A stretch of DNA of 64,000 bases, from NCBI GenBank assembly GCA_014529385.2, contig CM043964.1, positions 106,883,087 through 106,947,086 of the forward strand, given 5' to 3'. The DNA is from Adiantum capillus-veneris (lineage: Eukaryota; Streptophyta; Polypodiopsida; Polypodiales; Pteridaceae). A program made the position numbers and the translations under genes. This document shows, in pieces, positions 12,116 through 21,699 of the stretch (positions within the stretch are counted from its first letter, which is position 1; each line of letters begins with the position of its first letter). Below the pieces are notes generated by a model. It did no database searches. It was given only the letters and a program-made list of their open reading frames with translations, and was not told where the DNA came from.

Positions 12116-13100
12116 TGTGTTCACAAAAAATCTCGATCAACTCACTTCATGTCAGTATAGTGCCAAGAAAAGAAATCCTTCTATTCCGTGAGTAGTCCTT
12201 GAAGTTCACTTTTAAAGGGTTGATCCAAATTGAGATTGACTTTAACCATCTAAGATTCCTTATATGATCCCAGGTTCATATCTTCCAAATCATCCTGCTT
12301 CACACTTGAATATTTGGTCACGTACTCTTGAAATTAATCATGCTCTGGCTTGATTTCTGGCTGTTTCTATTCCTTCTCCACACCAAGTTTCTTTGGTAAC
12401 ATATTCTTTGTTCCCAACTTTTGCTTAAAGTTCACCTGCTTTGGAGTATCTAACACATACCTATCTACAATATCTTGTACATCTACCTCAAATATTGGGA
12501 TCACAAAAGAATTTAATCGCAAAAATTCTTCCTCTTCATCCTCCTCAAGCTCTGGAGCCATATTTATACTCTCTGCATGCAGAGGCCTGCAATTGAATGA
12601 AAGAACCTCATTCTAACGTTTTTCTTTCCCTGCCTCAATACCACAGTGTCAGCTCCCCAATGGTGTTTAACCTTTGCTACTCTGAGTGAAGGTGTTCCCA
12701 ATATCATTAGGTATGTTTGTGAAGGCTTCTCCGGTTTCAAGGCAAAAAAATTCACTTTAAACTTAAGTCCCCCAATCTCAATCTACTGGTTCGTGACATC
12801 TTTACTTGGAAGGAGGCAGGATCCCATTGAGTGATATTCAGTTCCTTGCAAGTATCTTCTGGCAACACATTCACCTTAAGGCCTCCACCACAATTAATGC
12901 TCTTGGTATATGTAATTGCCCCATTTTCACAACGATAATAGGAACCTTGTAATCCACATCAGTGGGTTTCAATTCTGCAACATCAGATTCTTGACATGTG
13001 CCTTCTCCTTGCTTTTGGCCCTTCTGATGACCTCCTGCATACTGCTGAAGAAATTGATAATGCATCCTGTAAACCTTTGAAGAATTGATCAGCAAAACTT
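12116..13100 (-). pseudogene. Ty3-gypsy protease-to-RT remnant, upstream half
   Basis: Minus-strand pieces in several frames give VEALRVNVLPEDTC, KHHWGADTVVLRQGKK, MAPELEEDEEEEFLR, SFVIPIFEVDV and LLTE.KDFFSWHYTDMK. These are typical of the region between protease and reverse transcriptase in plant Ty3-gypsy polyproteins. Many stops and shifts are present. It is interrupted on one side by the 2.4-kb element and on the other by the LTR at 13145. Confidence 0.72.
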
Positions 13101-13144
13101 GGGACCAACTCCACTATTTGTTTTTGGCTAATTTGTGTAGGAGC

Positions 13145-14056
13145 TGTTAGCAGCAAGCTAACTCGGATAACTCGAATGTCACTTTTCAGAGCTTTTTTTT
13201 GTAAAAATACTTATTATTTTGATGAATCGGGAATGTTGTAACTCCTACTTTCTAGATAAACATTGTAATTGATGAGTCGGGGTTACGAGCTTCCAGATTG
13301 TATCAACCTGTCTTTAGTTAGAGCTCCCATATTATTAGTTTTGACCACAAAAACCTTGGTTAAGGTATAAAAGCCAATTTTTGTAAGTTTTGATAAGTTT
13401 TGGATAAAAGAAACACAGCGTGAGCTAACGGCGTTCACTTCTCTCCTTCTTGTGCTTCCTACTCCCTTCCCGATTGTCACATTGCAGTGCAGTCTGTTGC
13501 GTTGCAACCGCAAAGAGCTCTACGCAGTGATATAAGCATTTCATGGTAATCCGTAGCTTTTGGCATCACCGACCCATGGCCTAATTTCATCGTAAGTAGG
13601 AATTTGAGACTCATAAAATAAGTATAGGCGTGGTATTGGGACAACATTGCTAAGAATTTAGATGCATTCTGGGTCAAAAACGACTAAGTCAAATACTTAC
13701 TGTTGCTGTTAATAATTGCGATTTTTGCACTTGACCTAAAGAGACATTTGAGACCATAAGCATATGTGCTTAGGTCTTATAAACATGTCCTAGAAGTTTC
13801 GTAACATTTGGATGTCGTTTGATGCTGTAACGGTTGTGATTTGTTTGCCGATGAGCGATTAGCTTTTGGTGATTTCAGTCATTTGAGTGTAGCTTGAGTT
13901 AGATGTGAGTTGTTTGTTGTTTTCCAAGAGATTGAAAACCTCTTGTAGCCTGTATGCACTAGTCAAGTCAGCTCCATCCCATGGATTGACAATTATATTC
14001 GTGGTTCTTGCTATGTCTGCAATAAGATAGGAGTGAGGTTAGACACCCGTCCCACA
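13145..14056 (+). mobile_element. 5' LTR, family A (912 bp)
   Basis: It starts TGTTAGCAGC and ends GTCCCACA, matching 6334-7242 throughout, with a TATA box at 13366-13373. No polypurine tract precedes it but a primer-binding site follows, so it is a 5' LTR. The body that should follow gives way within about 200 bp to the gene block at 14277. Confidence 0.9.
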
Positions 14057-14058
14057 TT

Positions 14059-14078
14059 TGGCGCCATTGCCGGGGATC
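14059..14078 (+). other. Primer-binding site (tRNA-Asp type)
   Basis: TGGCGCCATTGCCGGGGATC follows the LTR after two bases. The same site without the G-to-A change is at 26195. It resembles the complement of the plant tRNA-Asp 3' end, a primer used by several Ty3-gypsy lineages (from general knowledge). Confidence 0.82.
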
Positions 14079-14276
14079 AAAGAGACCTAAACTAGGAGAA
14101 AACACGAGTGTCTTGTGAAGTTATCCTTTAACTTCCTTTAGGATCTCATAGAGTCAAAACTTTCTTTTTAAAACCGCATAGCTTAAGATTGTCGCCTTTT
14201 GCTGTGTAGAGGTAGCTTGGAAGTAGGTTGTACTTGCTAAGTACCTTTTAGGATTTTAGGATTTTGAGAATTATTG

Positions 14277-16476
14277 ATGGAGGAGACAAGTCTTAAGATC
14301 AAGCCTCAGAAAACCATACAAAAAAGAAAACGAGCGTTTGTGGACACTTTCCACAACCCCATTGCAATAGAATCTAGGAGTAGGGTAAGTAGAATCTAAG
14401 GTGGGATTTTAGAACATTGCTCTCTCCAAAAGAATCAATTGTGAGTTGTTTATGTGAAGTTGCAGAATTTTAGGTCTACGTGAAGGTCAAGCTCGCAAAG
14501 AAGGCCACAAACGAAGATGTGTTCTCCCGCATTGGGACATACCTACACATTGAGGACACAATGCCAACTTCCCTGTATGCTTCGTGCGCAACAAAGACAA
14601 GGGGAAAAGGTAAGAAACAATCCATAAGACCTTCGAATAAGGGATTTCCTTACACAATGTGGAACAATATTTTCGTGGATCTTAGAAGGCTTCAAGAAGC
14701 CATGCTTAGATTTTACGAGTTACCTGAAGAAGGTGACAGACTTTACTTTTTTCTTTGGTATTATTCTTTTCATAGAAGCTGAAGTTTAAGGTCTTAGCAC
14801 TATTTATTTTGTAGTGCTTGGCACAAAAGTCGCTTTTGTGCTGAAACTCGATGAGTGTCAAATAGTGAAAGGCCGAAGGTTAGAGAGGCTAAGTGTCACT
14901 CTAATGAACGAGGCCCTTCTGCAAACCAAGCGAAGGGATTCAATCGAGCCATATCCCACCCTATCTTTTAGCGTGCAATCAGAGAAAAAAATTTGGTGGT
15001 TGGGTGCTATTGAGGTGCCCAAAGAGACCAATGGAGTACTTTCGTGGATTTTTGAGAGAACTCCATGGATCACAGAAGTAATACACTCCCAAATTGCAGG
15101 TCAGAAGTTGGAGATTGAGGGCTTTGGTAGTTATGATGTGGAGTGGCACTTAGGTGGGGATTTGAAGACCATAAAGTGTTTGCTTGGCTGCAAACAAGGG
15201 GCTTCTTCTCTCATGACTTGTCCATTTTGCACTCGAGGGTACAAACCTAATGGACAAAAATCACATAAGAGCACTACAAAGGCCAGTTACATGCTTCCAT
15301 GGCAAGGGCATGGAGAACAAGGGTTAGATTGTCATGATGTCGGAGATGAAGGTAGAGAATGGGAAGCGTCTATTCTGAGATGTCCCATGCTCAATGCCCC
15401 AGACCGTGATCAAAAGGACCACACTTGGAATCCAATCTTTCGATTTCCTCTATCGAATGTACATTTTTGTACATTACACGCATTCATGCGTATTTTTGAT
15501 AGGCTATTGAAGCTCCACATTGACTATGCTTTCACAATGAAACCGTTGGAAAAGTCCCAGGAAGCGATCGAAAGAGTGGAGGTACTCTTGAATTCCATTG
15601 GCTGTCACGGTGGAAATGTGTCTATAGTTGCTGCAAAGAACACAGGGGAGGCCCATGAAATTGCTCAACAAGTGTCAATGAGTGGACAAAAAGATAGACA
15701 CTTTTTGAAGAAAGTTTCCCAAGGAAAGCCAAGTCGATATGATGCTCAAAGCAGCTCCAACCAGTAGGCAGGTAACCTTTGGGAGCTTTGGAAGGAGTTA
15801 TGCAAAGCTACTACTGACAATGATTCAAATGGCGAGCTTGCAAACAAGCGCAAGCAAGTTTGGGCCTATTTTGATAAAATGGTCAAGCTTATGAGCCTTA
15901 ACAGCACAACAGAAGAACAACGGCAATCATTTCAAGAAGCTTTGGCGGATTTTACCAAGGTCTTCACCCTTTCTTGGGGTGAAAATAACATCACACATTA
16001 CATGGGAAGTCATTCATGGTGTATTCATTACAAGGGATTGTTTTTATTTACTAATGTGGATCGTTTGCTCATGTGAACAACATATCTTGTTTGCGCATGG
16101 TGCATTTTTTATGCACAAGTATGGATCGCTTGAAATTTTTAGCACTCAAGGCATGGAGAAGTCCCATTATCGAGCAAGGGGAGTGTACTTCAAAAATACT
16201 CGACATGGTGGTGGAATGGTGCAATCCAATTATTTGGAGGAGATGTTCAACTGGTTTTTTCGCACAACATTTGCTCGTAAGCTCACAATGGAGCGTGCGC
16301 GACAATCCAAGATTGCTATTGAAGTGCGCAAATGGAGTCGTCAAGAGCATAGCAACAAGTGGCAAATGTCGCAAGGTCCCACCAAGCATGCTGCATGGCG
16401 GCGATGCAGAGTGCGACAAGGATCAAAGTGGATACTGCGCGAGTCACTAAACGTGAACGTAGGGTCCAACTCTTAG
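14277..16476 (+). pseudogene. Spliced, possibly transposase-like gene with one stop and one frame break
   Basis: Predicted exons are 14277-14384, 14474-14732 and 14815 onward. Introns are 89 and 82 bp, start GTAAGT and GTGACA, end TTTTAG and TTGTAG, and keep the frame. The product is not firmly recognised. A GGDLKTIKCLLG stretch is followed by CPFC (near 15220). Later come HFCTLHAFMRIFDRLL and, near the end, STQGMEKSHYRA plus a GGG and an aromatic-rich helix. An acidic residue before a CxxC and a late glutamate before a histidine recall RNase H-fold DDE transposases, but that is inference. A TAG at 15765 is in frame, and the frame changes between about 16003 and 16110, by mutation or an unmodelled intron. 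Exon 1 could instead belong to the LTR-element leader. Confidence 0.6.
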
Positions 16477-16548
16477 CGACATGTTTATTTAAAAAATAAT
16501 ACTTCTTTTAAAAAAATTAGTGTGAACAAGGCCCTTTTTAAATGGGCC

Positions 16549-16557
16549 CTTATAAAT
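16549..16557 (+). promoter_or_regulatory. TATA box with TGGGCC element for the H3-like gene
   Basis: TTATAAATA lies about 60 bp before the ATG at 16616. Just upstream, GGCCC and TGGGCCC form a small inverted repeat. TGGGCC resembles the plant site II element found in genes of dividing cells. This suggests the H3-like gene has its own promoter. Confidence 0.55.
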
Positions 16558-16615
16558 ATTGCATGCTCTCATAAATCACTTATTTCTTAAGAACAGGTGA
16601 GCTCTTACCAACGAA

Positions 16616-17554
16616 ATGGCGCGCACTAAACAAACCACGAAAGAGCATCCGCCTGCCAACAAAAACACCCTCCAAGGATGTGAGAAGCCGTCATGGCTTA
16701 AAGGCACAAGAAAACGACCACGAACACCTGGCCGTTCTAGGAACTCTTCTGGTAGTGGGCATGGTGGTAGGGCACGAGAGTCATCAAGGACTGTTGAATC
16801 TCCACCTCCTCAAGATATAACACCTAGAAAGAGAATGAAGCAACGTGCCCAGCGCTGGAGAGAAGCAGAGGGCCAACAAACATTAGAGTCCGATAGGGAG
16901 CAGCCGTCGCGCCCCCAATCACAAGCAGGACCATCCAAGACTCGGGTGGTCAATACAGACACCGAATGAGAGAGTGAGCCACCATGGCTGCGAGAAAAAA
17001 TACCGCGCACACACTGGGTGGCCGTTGGGGGGAAGACATTGCCTCAAGGCAAGGGAGCTCTCCCCACACGACAAGATCGGCAACCAAGGGAAGAGGAAGA
17101 ATCAGAACAGGCTGCAGAACCAGCCCCTAAGCATGTAAACAGACGCAAGTCTAAGTTTTTCAAGAAGCCTTCACGCCGCCCGCTAGCAAATGTGCAAGTG
17201 CCCCCAAGACAACCGCAGCGGCGCCGAAAAATAGCAAGGGCATTTGCAGAAATCCGCCACTACAAGAAGACGACGGAGCTCTTGATTCGACGCGCCCCCT
17301 TTGCTCGCACTGTGAAGGAAGTGCTTCAAAGCTATGGAAATCAGTATAGAATGCAAGCAATAGCGCTAGAGGCTATTCAAGAAGCTGCAGAGGTCCACAT
17401 CATTTCAGTGTTGGAAGATACCAACCTATGTGCCATTCATGCAAAGCGAGTGACAATACAGCCAAAAGATATGCAGATTGCGACGAGACTTCGAGCATTA
17501 GCCGAAGTTACCCCTCTTTTTGTATTACACACCCTTATCTTTGTAATGATTTGA
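16616..17554 (+). pseudogene. Histone H3-fold protein with long basic tail, one in-frame stop
   Basis: The reading frame is 312 codons without introns. It begins MARTKQTTKE, identical to the histone H3 tail through residue 7. A basic, low-complexity tail of about 208 residues follows, with likely nuclear signals (TRKRPRTPGR, RKRMKQRAQRW). The histone fold is at about residues 209-303: EIRHYKKTTELLIRR, APFARTVKEV, AIQEAAE and LEDTNLCAIHAKRVTI are close to H3. By eye more than half of the fold matches canonical H3. EIRH, the APF motif and the long tail recall CENH3, but loop 1 has the H3 length. A TGA at 16967-16969 splits the frame at about residue 118, so the copy is broken unless it is read through. 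A hydrophobic tail replaces the usual C-terminus. It has a TATA box and ATGGCG start context and lies 140 bp after the transposase-like gene. Confidence 0.85.
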
Positions 17555-17657
17555 CTTTCCAATGACAATATGATCAACAGTTGTATCTACTCTGTCTATT
17601 ATCTTTGTAATTTCAAGTTCTGTATGTAATTGCAGTCAATTTCAGTAAATTTGTGCA

Positions 17658-17825
17658 TTTTAAGTACCCTTAGGGGCAGATAAGCCTACAAGGGGCAGAA
17701 AAAGGCCTGGCCACAAGGGCGCGCAAATGGCCCATCCAAAACTGATGGTTGGGCCATTTGCGCGCCCTTGTGGCCAGGCCTTTTTCTGCCCCTTGTAGGC
17801 TTATCTACCCCCAAGGGTACTTAAA
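17658..17825. repeat. Hairpin 1
   Basis: Arms 17658-17737 and 17747-17825 are near-perfect complements with a 9-base loop (AAAACTGAT). Imperfect pairing extends to about 17640-17845. If transcribed from either side it would form a long double-stranded RNA stem. It could serve as a terminator or 3'-end signal, as a small-RNA precursor, or be a foldback mobile element. Confidence 0.93.
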
Positions 17826-18152
17826 ATAACCAAATTTACTAAAACCTATTGGTTTTGCATCAATATTTTATATGGATCCTTATGGAGACCTTTTTTTGGT
17901 CATTTCAAGCTTTGAATTCCTTATAGGATATCAAAACAAATAACATATTGTGAAACCAAGTGTCCAATGTAATTTGACTTTTTGGTGCAAGGGTGTAGTA
18001 GGTAGAGCTAAAGCAAGTGATAGTTTGTTGGAAAATTCATTTCATAATTGATTTGAGCTTTTCTAGTGTCCTTGAGTGTGAACATATACTGGAATTGCCA
18101 TAAAAAGGTTGCATTTAAATGAATGATGCAAAACCAATCCATTGCAATAAAT

Positions 18153-18335
18153 TTGTGCTTTTTAAGTACCCTAGGGGGTAGATTGGCCTATAAGGGGCAA
18201 AAAAATGCCTGGCCACAAGGGCGCGCAAGTGGCCCATCCAAAACTGATGGATGGGCCATTTGTGCGCCCTTGTGGCCAAGCATTTTTTGCCCCTTATAGG
18301 CTAATCTAACCCCCTAGGGTACTTAAAAATCACAA
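18153..18335. repeat. Hairpin 2
   Basis: Arms 18153-18239 and 18249-18335 (87 bp each) pair with few mismatches around the same loop AAAACTGAT. The sequence is closely similar to hairpin 1. It lies about 170 bp beyond the stop codon of the minus-strand gene at 18506. Confidence 0.93.
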
Positions 18336-18505
18336 TTATACTCAAATTGACTGCAATTACATACCTTGAAATAACAAAGTCAAAAAACAATTCATATCAC
18401 CAATTGAAGCAATTTTCAAGATTGACAAATCAAATTGAAAAGAATTTGCAATATAGAGAGACAATTTCAAATATTTTTTATTCCTTCTAGCACGGTGATT
18501 TTACA

Positions 18506-20083
18506 TCATGTATCTGAGGAGTTCAGAATTTTTTTGACCATTTCCTGGCGCCTATTTTGCGCGTAAGGCAACTCCCCAGTCAAGAGGGACTGCGCTATGG
18601 CATTTGGGTCAGTTGAGCCAATGGAAGCATGTATCCCTATCTGGGCAAGCACTTTACCACGAAAGCCAGTGCCAAACGCTGTGCATACAAGGGATCTACG
18701 CACTAGGAACACTTGATGCGCAGTTTGAGCAATGGTACTCAAACACAAAAACTTGCTCAAAACTTTTAACGACCAAGTCATAAAATGGGCTTGGGGAGTA
18801 AATTCATTATGGATAATGGCCACATCGCCAGGGGGGAGTTTTCCGAGGTAATGCGCAAGGGAAGCTTGAGGTCCAAAGCCCGTCCGCTTGCCACCCGTCC
18901 TTGCAGCAAAATCATCAACCTCCACAACATCCTGTCATAAACCGATGAAGGTTGAGAAAAAAGACAACGAAGGATAAAATAGTAACATGAAAATTAGGAT
19001 ACAGTTTACCTCCTGCTCCTTGTTGTCCTCCTCCCTGTTGCCCTTTGCATCCAAGTCAATGCTCCCATGCACCACAGATACAAGCTTTGGATCATCAGAT
19101 GGGAGGTTGCATAATGGCATAGGCATCCTAGCAGCCTCAACCTTGGCTTGCGTGGCTTGGAAATCTTCATCAGCCACGTGCAACTGCTCTGCTCCCAGGA
19201 CCTCCGCACATACAACTGCAATAGTGTCAGCAACACAGTCCCCATCTGGCAAGAGCTTGCTTTCTAGGGCATCTGGCGTATTGTCTAAGGGACATTTGCT
19301 GCTGTTGCATAGCACGCTCAAGCATTCATCTATGCGCAGGCCAAATGCTTTTTCCAAATCATACAGGAACACAAACTCCTCCCCATCCACTAACACTGAG
19401 GAGAAGCGGATAATTTCTACCTGTGGAATAGCCACATCCGTCAGTGGTAGTGGCACTGGAGTGTCACTAGGGCCAGCCGCAACTATGGATTTCTCAACCA
19501 CTTCCTCAAGACCCCTAGGGTACTCGAGCTGGTGTGCTTTTCCTTCCGCTGCAGGGTTCATGGGGATAACCTGCTGCTCCTTGGTGTCCTTGATAAAGGA
19601 CCCAACTTGAAGGTGTGGTAAGCGGAGCTCCTCCAAATCAGGTTCCTCGCTCACCAAGAAGATAAATGTTGCGAGCCGAGAAAGGTACTCCACCCCCAAC
19701 TTGCGCTTCTTGAGCGCTGACACCCCAGGGGCTTGCTCGTCCAAGTAATGGCCTGCATTGGTTGTAATTTCTTGGAATCGTTGCAACCGCTTGGAGAATG
19801 GGCGATCACCTTTGTGTATATAGCGCAAAAGATCGCAAGGCACCCAGATCCCTGCATGTGGGGGGATAGATACATAATATTTTATGATGTGCTCCTCCAT
19901 GAATGCAGAAATCTCCTCAAATGCATCCATGTGAAGGGCAACTGTGGCGTCAAGGTCAGGGAGACGAGTAAAAAAGGTGTGGAGGTCCAACTTCCCTTTG
20001 TATTTGGTGTCCTCGAGGAAGAGGATGAAGCGTGACAAAGGGGTGGATGTGGGTACAGATGCAGAGGCTGTGGCAGCATCCAT
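18506..20083 (-). CDS. Intact two-exon gene, 499 codons, unknown function
   Basis: Exon 1 is 20083-19010 (358 codons) and exon 2 is 18931-18506. The 78-bp intron runs from GTAAAC to GACAG and keeps the frame. The start MDAATASASV at 20083 is preferred over a Met at 20131, because the TATA box at 20166-20172 would put transcription start near 20140. No family is recognised. Visible are an N-terminal helical region (RFILFLEDTKYKGKLDLHTF, DAFEEISAFMEEHI), an acidic middle (DGEEFVFLYDLEKAFGLRID) and a C-terminal part with GFGPQASLAHYLGKLPPGD and VFLVRRSLVC. There are no membrane segments. Unlike almost everything else in the window it has no stop or frameshift, and it looks more GC-rich than its flanks. 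It converges on the H3-like gene. Confidence 0.72.
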
Positions 20084-20165
20084 GTTTAGCCTGGGGTGTG
20101 GATAGAGAGTGGAGGAGCTCAAGAGTTGCAAAAGTGAAAATAGTGAATGAGTTAGGTGGCCCCCC

Positions 20166-20172
20166 TTTTATA
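20166..20172 (-). promoter_or_regulatory. TATA box of the 499-codon gene
   Basis: On the minus strand the bases are TATAAAA, about 85 bp before the ATG at 20083. Confidence 0.6.
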
Positions 20173-20328
20173 ATGTACCCTTTTTTTAAGACATTAAAAA
20201 AAAGGCACTTTCACCAAAAAATGATTTCTCATCCCAATGCAAAAAATTATATTCAAAGGCATGATTTGCCGAAGCAAATCATGTTGATTACAGCGGGGAT
20301 CAATATGAAAATTGCAAGAGTTACAAAG

Positions 20329-21198
20329 TTATAAGATCGATAGCATAGTTCCATCTATCCCCCAGTCCTCCTCGACCTTCAATTTGTCTTGCATTCTCTT
20401 CCCAATCTGCGGACATTCATTACAATAAGCATCTAATGATCGACAAACCATGATGTATTGAAAATGTGGTGGAAGGATTCTCACCTTGTGACCTTGTAAA
20501 CGAAATTGTGCTTGTTGAAGGGCCTCAAAAACCATAATAACCAAATGTTCTCGAACATTACTGAGAGTCCAATGCTTGTTCACTTGGACTGCCTCCAAAG
20601 CATCGTTGGGCATCTTCACTGCAATGTCAAAGCTTGCAATAGCGCCGTCTACACTCTGTAAGGGAGTCCACACTCCAAGCTTACACATCCAACGATCATA
20701 GTGAAATCGTATGTACAAGGAGGTGCGGGATTTCAAATAGCGCATTCCAATACCTGAAGCTCCAACCTTACAACGGTACCGGTCCCCGTTGTGCATGCCC
20801 TCCACAAAACCCCAGTCCTCTTCTAAAAGCCTTCCTAATTCCTCGTAATGCGCATCTTTACATACAAGCATTGTGGTAGTCTCCACAAATCCAAACTCTT
20901 TAAAAATGTGCACAAAACAATGAATAGGCAAACACCAGCTCAAGCCCACAGACTTAGAAGCTTTAGAGTATTTCAAAGAGTTTTGGACATCCATTATCAT
21001 CTTTTGATTGAAAGATGCTACCGACCACAAATCTGGGACCGGCCACTCCATACTTAATAAGGAAGTTACTTTGATGGGTTCAAGCGTTCCAAATGCTTGT
21101 GTAGAAGTAGGGACAATATAGGAGTGAGAATAGAAAAAAATCCTTCTTTGAACCAGTTTGGTTGGGCAAAGATGCGGGAACATTATTGCTCCAATATC
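20329..21198 (-). CDS. Unrecognised protein, about 285-290 codons
   Basis: The frame is open from a possible splice acceptor (AG at 21200-21199) to the stop at 20329. The first Met is at 21183. No family is recognised. Conserved-looking stretches include WSVASFNQKMIMDVQNSLKY, HYEELGRLLEEDWGFVEGM, YIRFHYDRWMCKLGVW and SNVREHLVIMVFEALQQAQ. It sits about 160 bp upstream of the TATA box of the 499-codon gene on the same strand. It may be a downstream exon of the frame at 21335-21669, but I found no donor that keeps the frame convincingly. Confidence 0.5.
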   Translation of the reverse strand, partial: DIGAIMFPHLCPTKLVQRRIFFYSHSYIVPTSTQAFGTLEPIKVTSLLSMEWPVPDLWSVASFNQKMIMDVQNSLKYSKASKSVGLSWCLPIHCFVHIFKEFGFVETTTMLVCKDAHYEELGRLLEEDWGFVEGMHNGDRYRCKVGASGIGMRYLKSRTSLYIRFHYDRWMCKLGVWTPLQSVDGAIASFDIAVKMPNDALEAVQVNKHWTLSNVREHLVIMVFEALQQAQFRLQGHKVRILPPHFQYIMVCRSLDAYCNECPQIGKRMQDKLKVEEDWGIDGTMLSIL

Positions 21199-21334
21199 CT
21201 AATGTATAGCATTGAATGTGCCGGAGAGACTATGTAGTGGCTGCTCCTCCACCAACGTGGATGGAAATATGACTATAAATGCATGACAAATGTTAAGTAT
21301 GAATCCATAATAACATTACACTGTGATTTCACAC

Positions 21335-21669
21335 CTAGCTTTGTATTCTCAAAACCTGTACTGACAATGTGTTGGAAATCGAGGTGGTTGTTGCAAGTGC
21401 ATGGTTGACATTGAGAAAACATGTTGCACAATGGCTATGGTCCCCTTGTCTTTGCGGTTCTTGAAGCCAAGGAGCTTTCCTTTCCAATGAAGATCCAAGT
21501 TTGCACGATTCCGCACACGATGAGGGCCAACCGTAGATGGTTGCATGTATACCCAAGCACCTTTGGTGAACTCTTGTGGCACCCACTCATCATCTACACC
21601 TCTAGTGCTGTGGCATGCAAGTGCTGTGACCTCATCCTTTGGTCGCCTTTGCGAAGTAGAGTTGGCCAT
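21335..21669 (-). CDS. Small unrecognised ORF or first exon
   Basis: It is about 111 codons from MANSTSQRRPKDEV. The central part (KGAWVYMQPSTVGP, then NLDLHWKGKLLGFKNRKDKG) is basic and beta-like, loosely recalling chromatin-reader folds, but no assignment is possible. It lies upstream of the frame at 20329-21198 on the same strand and may be spliced to it. Confidence 0.4.
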
Positions 21670-21699
21670 GGTTGAGCAAAGCAAACTAAGAGGAGGAGA

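Larger units (their letters stand above)
17605..18375. repeat. Large inverted repeat between convergent genes, containing two hairpins
   Basis: The left part (GTATGTAATTGCAGTCAA at about 17621, then a hairpin, then GGTTTTGCATCA at 17849) recurs in reverse complement on the right (GGTTTTGCATCA near 18125, a hairpin, then TTGACTGCAATTAC near 18346). About 230 bp in the middle is unique. The structure fills the space between the 3' ends of the H3-like gene and the minus-strand gene. It looks like the same 3' flank duplicated in opposite orientation. Confidence 0.82.

Noticed and set aside
17658-18335. Hairpins as Helitron ends or rho-type terminators
   Set aside because: Helitron 3' hairpins are short and end CTRR. 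These stems are about 80-87 bp long, and bacterial terminators do not apply in plant DNA.
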